A DNA stretch of 64,000 nt from assembly GCA_039621445.1 (NCBI GenBank), contig CP154956.1, positions 25,915,233 through 25,979,232 of the forward strand, read 5' to 3'. Shown here in pieces: positions 21,975 to 32,775 of this stretch (positions within the stretch are counted from its first letter, which is position 1; every line of letters begins with the position of its first letter). Both the position numbers and the translations under genes were made by a program. Below the pieces are notes generated by a model. It was not told where the DNA came from, did not search any database, and saw nothing but the letters and a program-made list of their open reading frames with translations. The stretch comes from Euglena gracilis. Its lineage: Eukaryota > Euglenida > Euglenophyceae > Euglenales.

Positions 21975-22436
21975 AGCCAACATTCCAAACTGTTTTGTGG
22001 GAAGCAGATGCTCACTTCCGCCAGAGGCGCCCAACAAGGAGACCCGTGTGGCCCAGCGCTGTTTGCCTGGGGACTGCAGGATGTTCTGGAAGAGCTGTCC
22101 GCTAAAGTCGAATGGCAGGGGAGGTATTTGGACGATGGCCATCTTCTGGGCTCGCCGATACAGCTCCACACGGCACTTTCCACATTGCTCCATGAAGCGG
22201 GCAAACGGGGATTGGCGGTGAACCTTGCAAAGTGCAATCTGTGGGGCCCAGCCTTCACCACCAACAGCGGAGGCACACTGCCAGATGGAATCCCGGTGGA
22301 CAGCCCACTGCGCCAAGTGCCCATTGTGCCGTTTCTCCAGGATTCTGGCCTCAAAGTTCTCGGAGTCCCATTGTGCCATCCGGAAGGCGATGCATTCGCC
22401 CGGCAGATCTGGAGGAAACAAAGAAAGGAGGTGTGA
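21975..22436 (+). pseudogene. LINE2 reverse transcriptase core (partial)
   Basis: The palm of a non-LTR reverse transcriptase: ARGAQQGDPCGPALFAW (RT motif with QQGDP), then RYLDDGHLLG, where YLDD is the catalytic dyad motif, then GLAVNLAKCNLWG and DSGLKVLGVPLC. Upstream RT motifs are missing because of 5' truncation. A stop (TGA, 22434-22436) and a frameshift separate it from the C-terminal part; a further in-frame TGA lies near 22502 (FTI*RYC). Confidence 0.85.
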
Positions 22437-22509
22437 ATGGTGTTATGGAGGCGTGCCAATCTCTTTCCAAGCTACCACAGACGCACCTCCAATTCACTAT
22501 TTGACGCTA

Positions 22510-23764
22510 TTGCCTCACCTCTGGAAAAGTAAACGACCTTTTACGAGCAACCTCCTACCACCAGGGCCGCCCGGAGTGTGCAGCATTCAGCACAATCCTG
22601 CGGAACTGTTTTGAAGGACTGCTTGGTGGGCCGTGTACACCACAACAATGGGAGCAAATCTGCCTACCAATTCGCTTGGGGGGACTTGGTCTTTCAGACC
22701 CCAGCCACATCCGCTTGCCTGCTCGAATTGCCGGCATCGTTGATTACTTCCGCCGTGGGCCGGAGACATTGGGAATCCCATCAGCTTTCCCTCGTGCTCC
22801 TGCAGACACCCTGGATTGCTTGCGGGACGCTTCCACCACCCTCGGAACCACAGCTCCCCTTCCACAATGGCTAGAGGACTTGTCTCTAATCCAAAACGCT
22901 CAGAGCCCCCACACCTCTCAGAAGTGGTGGAACGGCCAATTTTCCACTGCACGACAAACATTGCTAACCCGACAATTGCCCCCACAAGATCAAGTCCGGT
23001 TCGCGAGCCAATGCCAGCCCCATGCGATGGCGTGGGCTGCAGCCACACCGAGCACCGCCACCCGGACGCTCTTGCCTTCGGCCGAATTCCGCTGTCTCCT
23101 TCGGTGGAACATTGGAATGCCATTGAGCGATGTTGCCTCCACCACTGGCTTGCTCTGTCCAAAATGCCAGGGGAATGTGGATGTCACGGGTCATCACCTG
23201 TTGTGCTGCAAATTCAACAACCTTTACAAGCGGCACACGGCTGTCCAAGACTTTCTCACTTCCCTGGCGCAACGCTGCGGCTTCCAAGCCAAGAAAGAGC
23301 AACGGGCTGATGACAACACCCGCCCCGGCGATGTTTTCATTCCACGACTTGACAGTAACGGACCCGTGGCAATCGACGTCACTATTCGCCACACCCAAAT
23401 TCCAAGCAACCCTCTTGGTCGTGCAACCCAATTGCAAACCTGGCAGGAGAGGCAGGAAGCCGAAAAACACCGTAAATATGATGCTGCCTGCACAAGGCGG
23501 GGGTGGCGGCTCACTGCCTTCCTGCTTGACTGCTTCGGGGGACTGGGTCAGGAAGGCCGCACACTGATGTCCACCCTCCTCAAAGCCCTGCTGGGGCAGC
23601 GGGAGGGCTGGCAGCAACGCCAAACAGAAGCAGAGGTCTGGCAAGGCCTCTCCTTGACACTAGCCAAAGAGATATCGAAACAACTTGTGTGGTGCTTCTA
23701 CACCGAACCATCCACAAATGCCGACACCTCCTCCAGAGGCTCACACTCTCCGTACTCAACCTAA
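22510..23764 (+). pseudogene. LINE2 thumb, zinc finger and restriction-like endonuclease
   Basis: In the frame of 22676-23764: GKVNDLLRA, CTPQQWEQI, RLGGLGLSDPSHIRLPARI, then QCQPHAMAW, the CCHC finger LCPKC-x7-GHHLLCC, and the endonuclease-like block RPGDVFIPRLDSNGPVAIDVTIRH, KHRKYDAACTRRGWRLTAFLLDCFGG, GQREGW and KEISKQLVW. It is collinear with LINE1 with no gaps at the point where LINE1 is split. Closest class by motif content is R2/NeSL-like elements; exact clade uncertain. Confidence 0.85.
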
Positions 23765-24281
23765 ATCGAAAACCTCACCAAATGACAACAAACATCACCA
23801 TGCAGTGCAATCCAACCAACCCTAGCACAAACAGTACGTGTCCGTCAGCCACACAACCTCCCCCGCTTGACACACACGCCAGAAAGGCAGCACAAGAACC
23901 ACCCGAGACAAACACGTCAACGAAGGCAACAAGAGCCACGCACCCCTCACCCCAAGCATTATTTATTGAAGGTGAGCCTCGCTCATTTTCCACTCGCAGC
24001 AGGAACGACACAAACACGCCAAAGAAGGCAACACCAAAACACACACGCCCCCCCTGGCACTTTATATATTGAAGATGAGCCTTGCTCATTTTCCACTGAC
24101 CTCTCACCCTGGCACCGAACACCCCTTTGTAAACCCCTCAGTATAGCAACCCGCGACCTGTGGCGGCACAGGGAGTCATGAGGAGGTTCTCCTTGTGGCG
24201 AGGGCCAAAAGAGACGTTACCCTGGGCCCGGGGCACGGTCTGGGTGAAGCTGTGCTACCCACCGTGAAAAGCCCCCCAAAC
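23765..24281 (+). other. LINE2 3' untranslated region
   Basis: Contains two tandem copies of a line like TTTATATATTGAAGATGAGC followed by CTTGCTCATTTTCCAC (23957 and 24060), then the GCGACCTGTGGCGGCACAGG to CACCGTGAA segment shared with LINE1. The doubled segment may be the recognition structure of the RT, but that is inference. Confidence 0.7.
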
Positions 24282-24549
24282 ACAGGTGGTATTATTGTTT
24301 TGTTTTGTGTTTCACAAGCCCAAAAGGGCAAATCGAAGAATTGAAGACTTGAACTCCGATAGGAGAACAAAACTGGAGCTGAAGTTCCAAAATCACACCT
24401 GGTTTGCCTTGTGCTCTGCATAAGCCCAAAGGCAATAAAAACTAATAGTTAAGTGAAAGACTTTCTTTTTTGTTACTCTCCTGGTTCTGTTCCCACTGGA
24501 GGGTGTAAGTAGGCCGACAGGCAGTGGGAATAGAGTCAGGGATCGTACA
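24282..24549 (+). mobile_element. Element D 5' LTR, right half
   Basis: Begins with the ACAGGTGGTATTATTG target copy and continues with LTR sequence shared with element C (56600-56881), for example ATAAGCCCAAAGGCAATAAA and TTGTTACTCTCCTGGTTCTG. Ends GATCGTACA, then CT and the primer-binding site. Together with 1419-1579 it makes one LTR. Confidence 0.8.
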
Positions 24550-24551
24550 CT

Positions 24552-24566
24552 TGGTAGCAGATTAGG
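24552..24566 (+). promoter_or_regulatory. Element D primer-binding site
   Basis: TGGTAGCAGATTAGG two bases after the LTR end. The TGGTAGCAG word follows the 5' LTR in elements A, B, C and the TRIM as well, and fits the 3' end of an initiator-type tRNA-Met. Confidence 0.75.
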
Positions 24567-24792
24567 TTTCCTTCCTACGCCCCTTCTCCCCCCCATCTCA
24601 ACAGGTGACCTCAAACAGTGAGTGGTGCTGAGCCTATAGGCTACAAAGCAACCACGAGCTGTTTGGAGCCAACTCCTAAGCACAGGTACAAGCTTCAGGA
24701 GGCTCTGTGCGGTATACGCTGCCACAACCTTCTAAGTTTGTTCCTTTGCTTACCTTTTTGGGTTTGCTTGTGTTTGTTTCTGCAAAAAAAAT

Positions 24793-25425
24793 ATGCAGAG
24801 CTCAAGCACCAACACACTCATTGATTACCAAGAACTGATTGGTTCTTTGAGAAGAATTTCACATGAATTGTCACAAGAGGAGTATACGCTCCAGTCAAGG
24901 TATACCCCCAGCTCTATCGAGCATTCCCCCGCCCAATGGGCTCCCCTATACCCATCGGTGTCTAGCTCTATCGAGCAGCATATAGCCCAACGGCCACAAC
25001 CCCTCTTGTTGGAAAGCAGATCGGCTGATAGTTTTCCTCCCCACCGAGGTCTCGCACTAATGCCGATAGGCACATTTGATTCTGAGGCGGTTGCGCCACA
25101 TCAACGTTTTGTTGAGGGTAGGTTAGAAACACCATGTTTTATCCATTTTCCCCATGCACTCACAGATCCAAGTCCTATAGGACAATTGCAAGCACCACCG
25201 GATACGGGTTCTTTTCCTGCATTGCCTTGTACGGTTTTGACAAATTTGCGCCAAAGTTTTGAGACACATTTGCAGGCACAATTGCCACAAAAATTCCAAA
25301 AAGTGAGTGAGACAGTGTGCGAAATACAATCCCGCAATGGTGCGAAGTTTTCCCACTTGCAACATAGTTTGCAGGCTTTGTGTGATCAACTGGAGCCAAT
25401 AACTGCACTTTTTGAGCACAAAAAT
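24793..25425 (+). pseudogene. Element D gag, 5' fragment
   Basis: ATG at 24793 (MQSSSTNTLIDYQELIGSL) is shared with element C (57135) and, more distantly, element A (49346), which fixes the start. About 210 codons match element C gag up to the word gagcacaaaaat, after which 215-bp satellite begins. The rest of gag and all of pol are absent. The protein is proline-rich and low in recognisable domains in this N-terminal part; identity as Gag rests on the fuller copies A and C. Confidence 0.8.
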
Positions 25426-26078
25426 CGTGCGGCAGATTTCCGCGGAGAATGACCGAAAAATGACGTGTTGGGGGCGTCCGTTGCCAAAGTGCTATTTTGC
25501 GCCTCCCGGGCGGTAATTGCTGCCTTTTACGCACGCCCGCCGCGGGAAAAATTGCGCCTGTCCGCCCGCCCCCCTTCGCAACAGTTATGTAAAGGATCGC
25601 GACCTCCACCCGGGGCGGAGCGCTCGTTTTTAGAGCGCCAGCGCTGCCGATTTCGGCCGAAAATGACCGAAAAATGACGTTTTGGGGGGCGTCCGTTGCC
25701 AAAGTGCTTTTTTGAGCCTCCCGGGCGGTAATTGCTGCCTTTTAAGCACGTCCGCCGCGGGCAAAATTGCGCCTGTCCGCACGCCGCCCTTCGCAACAGT
25801 TAGGTAAAGGATCGCCGACCTCTAGCCGGGGCGGAGCGCTCGTTTTTTTGAGCGCCAGCGCGGCCGATTTCGGCCGAAAATTACCGAAAAATGACGTTTT
25901 GGGGGGCGTCCGTTGCCAAAGTGCTATTTTGCGCCTCCCGGGCGGTAATTGCTGCCTTTTACGTACGTACGCCGCGGGAAAAATTGCGCCTGTCAACCTG
26001 CCGCCCTTCGCAACAGTTAGGTAAAGGATCGGCGACCTCTACCCGGGGCGGAGCGCTCGTTTTTAGAGCGCCGGCGCG

Positions 26079-26746
26079 CAAGTGTGGGAGAAACCTGGCA
26101 GTTTCAAGCTGCATGTTGTGGCATCAGCAGCCTGCCACAAAAATTTGACTCTCCTGAGAGTCTGGGAAAGAAAATGGAGGAAGGAAGGCAAGGTAGTTTT
26201 CATCTACCTAGACGACATTTTGCTGTTAGCCCCCAGCAAAAAGGCAGCAGCCCAACGTTTGGCAGAACTAAAACAGGACCTTTTACTGGAAGGTTTCAGA
26301 TTAAACCTCCCCAAATCCTGTCTGGAACCCACACAGGAGATAAAGCATTCGGGCCAGTGGGTCAATTTGAAAAAAGGCCAGCTGGAAATTCCACAGAAAA
26401 ATTAAAATCCTTAAGGAAGGAGCTAGGCAAAGTGCTCACAGCACAAAAAATGAGCCGCAGAAAACTCAGTTCTATTGTGGGGCAAGTCAGAAGCTATTTA
26501 TTCTCAAACCCATTTCTCAGAATTCTGACAGATCAACTTTTCAAAATGGTGGATTTGCACACAAAGTGGGGTTAGGACCACACCCTAACCATTCCCCAGG
26601 GGGTCAAGGATCAAACTGTGGGGTTAAAAGCGTTTTTGCAGCCAGGTGTGGGCAGAGCTTTTCAATCCCAGGCCTCTCAGGAAATGCTCTCAGACAGCAG
26701 CACTTGGCAACGGGGGGGGGTGGACAAGAACTCTGGTCAAAAGGTG
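26079..26746 (+). pseudogene. DIRS-type reverse transcriptase fragment, copy 1
   Basis: Frame 26082-26405 gives VVFIYLDDILLLAPSKKAAA, GFRLNLPKSCLEPTQ and HSGQWVNLKKGQLEIP, the YLDD palm and following region typical of tyrosine-recombinase (DIRS/Ngaro) RTs. A frameshift at 26398 moves the rest to the frame of 26084: LRKELGKVL, RRKLSSIVGQVRSYLF. After a stop the RNase H start SDSSTWQRGGV is visible near 26692. Flanked on both sides by satellite, so it was captured by the repeat. Confidence 0.85.
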
Positions 26747-27390
26747 CCGATTTCGGCCGAAAATGACCGAAAAATGACGTTTTGGGGGCGTCCGTTGCCA
26801 AAGTGCTATTTTGCGCCTCCCGGGCGGTAATTGCTGCCTTTTACGCACGCCCGCCGCGGGCAAAACTGCGCCTGTCCGCCCGCCGCCCTTCGCAACAGTT
26901 AGGTAAAGGATCGCCGACCTCTACCCCGGGCGGAGCGCTCTTTTTTAGAGCGCCAGCGCTGCCGATTTCCGCGGAGACTGACCGAAAAAATACGTTTTGG
27001 GGTCCCCCGTTGGCAAAGTGCTATTTTGCGCCTCCCGGGCGGTAATTGCTGCCTTTTACGCACGTCCGCCGCGGGCAAAATTGCGCCTGTCCGCACGCCG
27101 CCCTTCGCAACAGTTAGGTAAAGGATCGCCGACCTCTACCCGGGGCGGAGCGCTCGTTTTTAGAGCGCCAGCGCGGCCGATTTCGGCCGAAAATGACCGA
27201 AAAATGACGTTTTGGTGGGCGTCCGTTGCCAAAGTGTTATTTTGCGCCTCCCGGGCGGTAATTGCTGCCTTTTACGTACGTACGCCGCGGGAAAAATTGC
27301 GCCTGTCAACCTGCCGCCCTTCGCAACAGTTAGGTAAAGGATCGGCGACCTCTACCCGGGGCGGAGCGCTCGTTTTTAGAGCGCCGGCGC

Positions 27391-28062
27391 GCAAGTGGGG
27401 GAGAAACCTGGCAGTTTCAAGCTGCATGTTTTGGCATCAGCAGCCTGCCACAAAAATTTGACTCTCCTGAGAGTCTGGGAAAGAAAATGGAGGAAGGAAG
27501 GCAAGGTAGTTTTCATCTACCTAGACGACATTTTGCTGTTAGCCCCCAGCAAAAAGGCAGCAGCCCAGCGTTTGGCAGAACTAAAACAGGACCTTTTACT
27601 GGAAGGTTTCAGATTAAACCTCCCCAAATCCTGTCTGGAACCCACACAGGAGATAAAGCATTCGGGCCAGTGGGTCAATTTGAAAAAAGGCCAGCTGGAA
27701 ATTCCACAGGAAATTTAAAATCCTTAAGGAAGGAGCTAGGCAAAGTGCTCACATCACAAAAAATGAGCCGCAGAAAACTCAGTTCTATTGTGGGGCAAGT
27801 CAGAAGCTATTTATTCTCAATCCCATTTCTCAGAATTCTGACAGATCAACTTTTCAAAATGGTGGCTTTGCACACAAAGTGGGGTTAGGACCACACCCTA
27901 ACCATTCCCCAGGGGGTCAAGGATCAAACTGTGGGGTTAAAAGCGTTTTTGCAGCCAGGTGTGGGCAGAGCTTTTCAATCCCAGGCCTCTCAGGAAATGC
28001 TCTCAGACAGCAGCACTTGGCAACGGGGGGGGGGGGGGGACAAGAACTCTGGTCAAAAGGTG
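27391..28062 (+). pseudogene. DIRS-type reverse transcriptase fragment, copy 2
   Basis: Near-identical to copy 1, with the frameshift at the same place (27713) and a 16-17-base G run near 28025. The shared break shows that the fragment was already dead when amplified. Confidence 0.85.
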
Positions 28063-28706
28063 CCGATTTCGGCCGAAAATGACCGAAAAATGACGTTTTG
28101 GGGGCGTCCGTTGCCAAAGTGCTATTTTGCGCCTCCCGGGCGGTAATTGCTGCCTTTTACGCACGCCCGCCGCGGGCAAAATTGCGCCTGTCCGCCCGCC
28201 GCCCTTCGCAACAGTTAGGTAAAGGATCGCCGACCTCTACCCCGGGCGGTGCGCTCTTTTTTAGAGCGCAGGCGCGGCCGATTTCCGCGGAGACTGACCG
28301 AAAAAAATACTTTTTGGGGTCCCCCTTTTGCAAAGTGCTATTTTGCGCCTCCCGGGCGGTAATTGCTGCCTTTTACGCACGCCCGCCGCGGGCAAAATTG
28401 CGCCTGTCCGCCCGCCGCCCTTCGCAACAGTTAGGTAAAGGATCGCCGACCTCTACCCGGGGCGGAGCGCTCGTTTTTAGAGCGCCAGCGCGGCCGATTT
28501 CGGCCGAAAATGACAGAAAAATGACGTTTTGGTGGGCGTCCGTTGCCAAGGTGCTATTTTGCGCCTCCAGGGCGGTAATTCCCGCCTTTATGTACGTACG
28601 CCGCGGGAAAAATTGCGCCTGTCTACCTGCCGCCCTTCGCAACAGTTAGGTAAAGGATCGCCGACCTCTACCCGGGGCGGAGCGCTCGTTTTTAGAGCGC
28701 CGGTGC

Positions 28707-29377
28707 GCAAGTGGGGGGAGAAACCTGGCAGTTTCAAGCTGCATGTTTTGGCATCAGCATCCTGCCACCAAAATTTATGACTCTCCTGAGAGTCTGGGAC
28801 AGAAAATGGAGGAAGGAAGGCAAGGTAGTTTTCATCTACCTAGACGACATTTTGCTGTTAGCCCCCAGCAAAAAGGCAGCAGCCCAGCATTTGGCAGAAC
28901 TAAAACAGGACCTTTTTCTGGAAGGTTTCAGATTAAACCTCCCCAAATCCTGTCTGGAACCCACACAGGAAGTAAAGCATTCAGGCCAGTGGGTCAATTT
29001 GAAAAAAGGCCAGCTGGAAGTTCCACAGGAAAATTAAAATCCTTAAGGAAGGAGCTAGGCAAAGTGCTCACAGCACAAAAAATGAGCCGCAGAAAACTCA
29101 GTTCTATTGTGGGGCAAGTCAGAAGCTATTTATTCTCAATCCCATTTCTCAGAATTCTGACAGATCAACTTTGCAAAACGGTGGATTTGCACACAAAGTG
29201 GGGTTAGGATCACACCCTAACCATTCCCCAGGGGGTCAAGGATCAAACTGTGGAGTTAAAAGCGTTTTTGCAGCCAGGTGTGGGCAGAGCTTTTCAATCC
29301 CAGGCCTCTCAGGAACTTTTCTCAGACAGCAGCACTTGGCAACGGGGGGGGTGGACAAGAACTCTGGTCAAAAGGTG
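28707..29377 (+). pseudogene. DIRS-type reverse transcriptase fragment, copy 3
   Basis: Third copy with the same boundaries and the same frameshift (29033). Slightly more diverged than copies 1 and 2 from each other, for example LCKTVDLHTKWG for LFKMV. Confidence 0.85.
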
Positions 29378-29841
29378 CCGACTTCGGCCGAAAATGACCG
29401 AAAAATGACGTTTTGGGGGCGTCCGTTGCCAAAGTGATATTTTGCGCCTCCCGGGCGGTAATTGCTGCCTTTTACGCACGCCCGCCGCGGGTAAAATTGC
29501 GGCTCTCTGCCCGCCGCCCTTCGCAACAGTTGGGTAAAGGACCGCCGACCTCTACCCGGGGCGAGCGCTCGTTTTTAGAGCGCCGGCGCGGCCGATTTCG
29601 GCCGAAAATGACCGACAAATGACGTTTTGGGGGGCGGGGCGTCCGTTGCCAGAGTGCTATTTTGCGCCTCCCGGGCGGTAATTCCTGCCTTTTACGTACG
29701 TACGCCGCGGGTAAAATTGCGCCTGTCCGCCCGCCGTCCGTGGCAACAGTTAGGTAAAGGATCGCCGACCTCTACCCGGGACGGTGCGCTCGTTTTTAGA
29801 GCGCCGGTGCGGCCGATTTCCGCGAAGACTGACCGAAAAAA

Positions 29842-29846
29842 AATTA
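29842..29846. repeat. Element B target-site duplication, left (AATTA)
   Basis: AATTA before the 5' LTR and at 53431-53435 after the 3' LTR. Joining the flanks restores an uninterrupted satellite monomer. Confidence 0.85.
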
Positions 29847-30050
29847 TGCAGCCTATTTGCCTGACCGCTTACCTTACCAACTGCCGAACTGACTTTTGTA
29901 TTCCTAATTCAAACTTTCCCCCGCAGACTGCTGGCTCTTGTGTTATGTCTCAAATTGATTTGTGATTACGTCTTTGGGACAATTGGGATATCAAGAAAAT
30001 TTGGAATCCGAGGATTTCAAGAAAAACAAAAGAATATTCTGAGACGTCCA
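29847..30050 (+). repeat. Element B 5' LTR
   Basis: TGCAGCCTATTTGCC to GAGACGTCCA. Pairs with 53226-53430. Confidence 0.9.
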
Positions 30051-30054
30051 AAGG

Positions 30055-30066
30055 TGGTAGCAGAGG
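30055..30066 (+). promoter_or_regulatory. Element B primer-binding site
   Basis: TGGTAGCAGAGG four bases after the LTR; complementary to an initiator-type tRNA end. Confidence 0.75.
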
Positions 30067-30067
30067 T

Positions 30068-30853
30068 TTGTTGTTCCAGTCGTCCAAGACGTCTTCGAGG
30101 AGATTCAACATTGTTTCACTGGTTGTTGAAGTTCCAGAAGGTGGACTTCCTGAAGGCCAGGTTAACCGAATTGCCGGTACAGAACAACATCTTCAACAGG
30201 AAGTTGACATTGAGGCTGTGGTGAACAAGTTCACAGTGGAGAGTTTGTCAACAGTTGTTGTATTGATTACTTGGTGGTTGAAGCTCGTAATTGCTGCAGT
30301 TCTCCTTGCTGTCCAGAACTGGTGGAGGCAAGATCTTCATCATCTTGCTGACCTGGTCCTCAACCCAGTGGTTGGTTTTCTGTTCTGGTTTCTTCAGTTT
30401 TGTTTGACTTTTGGGTTGGCAAGTGTTTCTCCCAGTTTTCTGATCCAGTGGTTGAGTTTTTTGAAAGTGAACTGCAGAAATGTCCTCCATTGGGAAAGAA
30501 GGTTGCAAGAACTGGAAATCAAATCAGCCAGCAGCAGTCAGTCTGTGATTACCCCTGTGAACCCCATCACCCAGGTCGAAACATTTCTGAAGCAAATTGT
30601 TGAAGCAAATTCCAGCAACCCAGGCCAAAGTTCAACCCAAAGTTCAAGATTACCCCCCGTGAAATTGCCTGAGTTTGATGGTGTAAATTGGCCAGAGTTC
30701 TTAAAAGATTTTGGCAGATGGTTGAGGTTAACTGGTGCAGTTGCATTTGGAAATGTCCAGAAAAAGGATTGGCTGTTGGAATGTTGCACCCCCAAGGTGA
30801 AAAACTGGTTGAAAATGTGATGGATGAGAATGATGATTTTGAAAAAGTGCTGC
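30068..30853 (+). pseudogene. Element B gag, N-terminal part
   Basis: Open to a stop at 30818. The C-terminal half has a retroelement capsid-type signature, LPPVKLPEFDGVNWPEFLKDF and KKDWLLECCTPKVK; a frameshift near 30800 continues it as VENVMDENDDFEKVLQ, which stops at the inversion breakpoint near 30853. No secure ATG start was found. Antisense frames here are shadows. Confidence 0.75.
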
Positions 30854-32775
30854 AGCCAAAACATTGATGTTTTCATGCTCACTCATTGGTTCAATCACCG
30901 CCACATTGTCCAACCATTCTTTCACCTTTTCTTCTGATTCCTTGGGGGGAACACTCTCCAAAGGAAAACTTGGACTTTCAAACACTTGCTGGTCTGCAGG
31001 TGGATTGGCAGGCTGGGGTGCCTGCTGCTGGGGGTGAACAGCAGGAACATCTGGGAAAGCCACTTGAATTTCATCATCCACTGTGAGGTATTTCCTGATC
31101 TCACCTCTCAGTTCATCCAAACTCCAATTTCTTGAAACTTTCCTGAGCCAACTGACAATTCTGGGGTCAAAACGCTCAAAATCCACTTTGAATTGCACTG
31201 TTTCCACCACACTCACAAAAATGTTCCACAGGGGGGAGGGCAGCACCTTTTTGCACCTGTCACCCCCAAACAAGGGAACCCCACTTGAAATTTTCACCCT
31301 GGCCACAGTCAACCCTTTCCAGCAGGGGGGACCACTACTGGTCCACCAAGTCTGGCTGTACCAGGACCATTTTTTGTTTCTTTAATGCACAACTTTGTCA
31401 CCACTTTGCTTAGTTGACTGAAGGGGGGTTTTCCCACAGAAACTTGGAGGGACCAAGGTCACACAACAATTTTTCCCATGAATACCTGTAGGCTGAATTC
31501 CCCTTCGTCATGTACAAAGACTGTGTGTGGTTCAGGTGGTTTGCAATAAGATCAATGCAAATCTGACATTAACAAATCTTCAATTCATCCAAAGCTTTGA
31601 CTTCACTGGCTTGACCAAAGTGTGGCTTTCTGTCTTGAAAAGTCTGAAAATTCTTTTGACGGTGTGGTCCCCATCATGGCTCTGAAGTAAAAACTCCTCA
31701 CCTTCGACGATGTTTCTGGGGGTCTGGTCAGCAACCCTCCAAAAAACTCACTTTCTGTGGAGTCAGTCCCCAAAACTGCCTCAAAGGCATTTGTTTCAAC
31801 TACCACCACTTTAAGTTTTAGTTTTTTTCACCCCAACTCCAAACACACCTCACACACCCCTTCGGAAAAGATGTACTCCCCGTTTCCGATCTGCAGGGGT
31901 ACCGCAGCAATCCGCTGAATTTTATTCTCAAGAACACATATCTTAGAAACTGCAGTGATGGTGGCCCCTGTGTCCAAAATGGCTTGAATTTTCTTTCCAT
32001 AAACCTTTACTTGCAAAAGATAAGTATTACACACCATCCGGAGCAACTGCAAAGCATCAGCTTTCTCTTTTTGGGGTCCTCACCCTGGGGGGTAACCTTG
32101 GTTTTCACTCCCTGGGGTTGAACCGAAGGGGTCCCCTTGCCTGCCCCCTTCTGGGCTGCTGCCTTCTTTTTCTCAAACTTTTCTTTTGAACAACGTCTGT
32201 CTTCATAATGCCGCTTTTTGTGACAGAATCGACAGAAAATTGTGGCTCCAAATCGTGGGGCTGGGGTGTCATCAACTTTTCTGTTACCCTTGCCTTTGCC
32301 TTTTCCTTTGCCTTTTCCTTTTCCACCAGATTTTCCAGCTTTTCCAGATTCTGGTGCACTTTCACTAACTTTTTCAGAATGATTAGGGGGTCTTTCAATC
32401 AATGGTCTGAGATTTTCTTTTTTCAGCAAATTCCTTTCCAACCAACCTTCAGAACTTTTCTCCAAAATTGTTTTCCTCAAATCAACAAAAGTCTCAGAAC
32501 GATGTTTGTAAAATCTGTCTGCACTTATGCCTGCATACATTCTGGGGTGTAATTTCCTCAGCAAAACCAGAAACTTTTCCTATTCACTCGTGGACTGGGG
32601 GCTCAACCTGGCCATCAAATTGTCCAATTCAATGAAAAGTTTTTTGATGTCTTGGGGTTCAGGGTTCTGTGAAAGTGCTGGCAATTTCTCAATGGCAGAT
32701 CTCATAGTCATGTCATTTTCCAGTGTTGGGAACAATTTTGCAGTTTCCAACAAATTTGACAAAGGACATTGAAAG
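30854..32775 (-). pseudogene. Element B gag C-terminus and protease, inverted segment
   Basis: On the minus strand the protein order is correct for a retroelement: SNLLETAKLFPTLENDMTM and IKKLFIELDNLMARL (gag, 32762-32580), LRKLHPRMYAGIS to a GKGKGKGKGKG run and a zinc knuckle CRFCHKKRHYEDRRC (CX2CX4HX5C, 32564-32007), then an aspartic protease with ILDTGATITAVS (32052-31828), and a linker (31809-31603, 31312-30860). The plus-strand gag before and RT after belong to the other strand, so a 1.92-kb piece has flipped within the element. The frames are interrupted between these parts. Confidence 0.8.

Larger units (their letters stand above)
21971..24281 (+). mobile_element. LINE2, 5'-truncated non-LTR retrotransposon
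   Basis: Starts directly at the target-site copy within the RT domain and ends with the same 3' region as LINE1, followed by the second copy of the target site. Non-LTR element with RT, CCHC finger and restriction-like endonuclease. Frameshifts make it inactive. Confidence 0.85.
25426..29841 (+). repeat. 215-bp satellite array 2 with 1.31-kb higher-order units
   Basis: Satellite monomers at 25426-26078, 26747-27390, 28063-28706 and 29378-29841, about three per block, alternate with three copies of a 670-bp reverse transcriptase fragment. The starts of the fragment are 26079, 27391 and 28707, spaced 1312 and 1316 bp, so satellite plus fragment has been amplified as one unit. Several monomers carry a variant end GATTTCCGCGGAGACTGACC and a TACGTACGTACGCCG variant at fixed places in the unit. 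Element B is inserted at 29847. Confidence 0.9.

Noticed and set aside
25426-29377. CRISPR-like or phage array
   Set aside because: Repeat length (215 bp) and the eukaryotic retroelement content exclude a CRISPR array.
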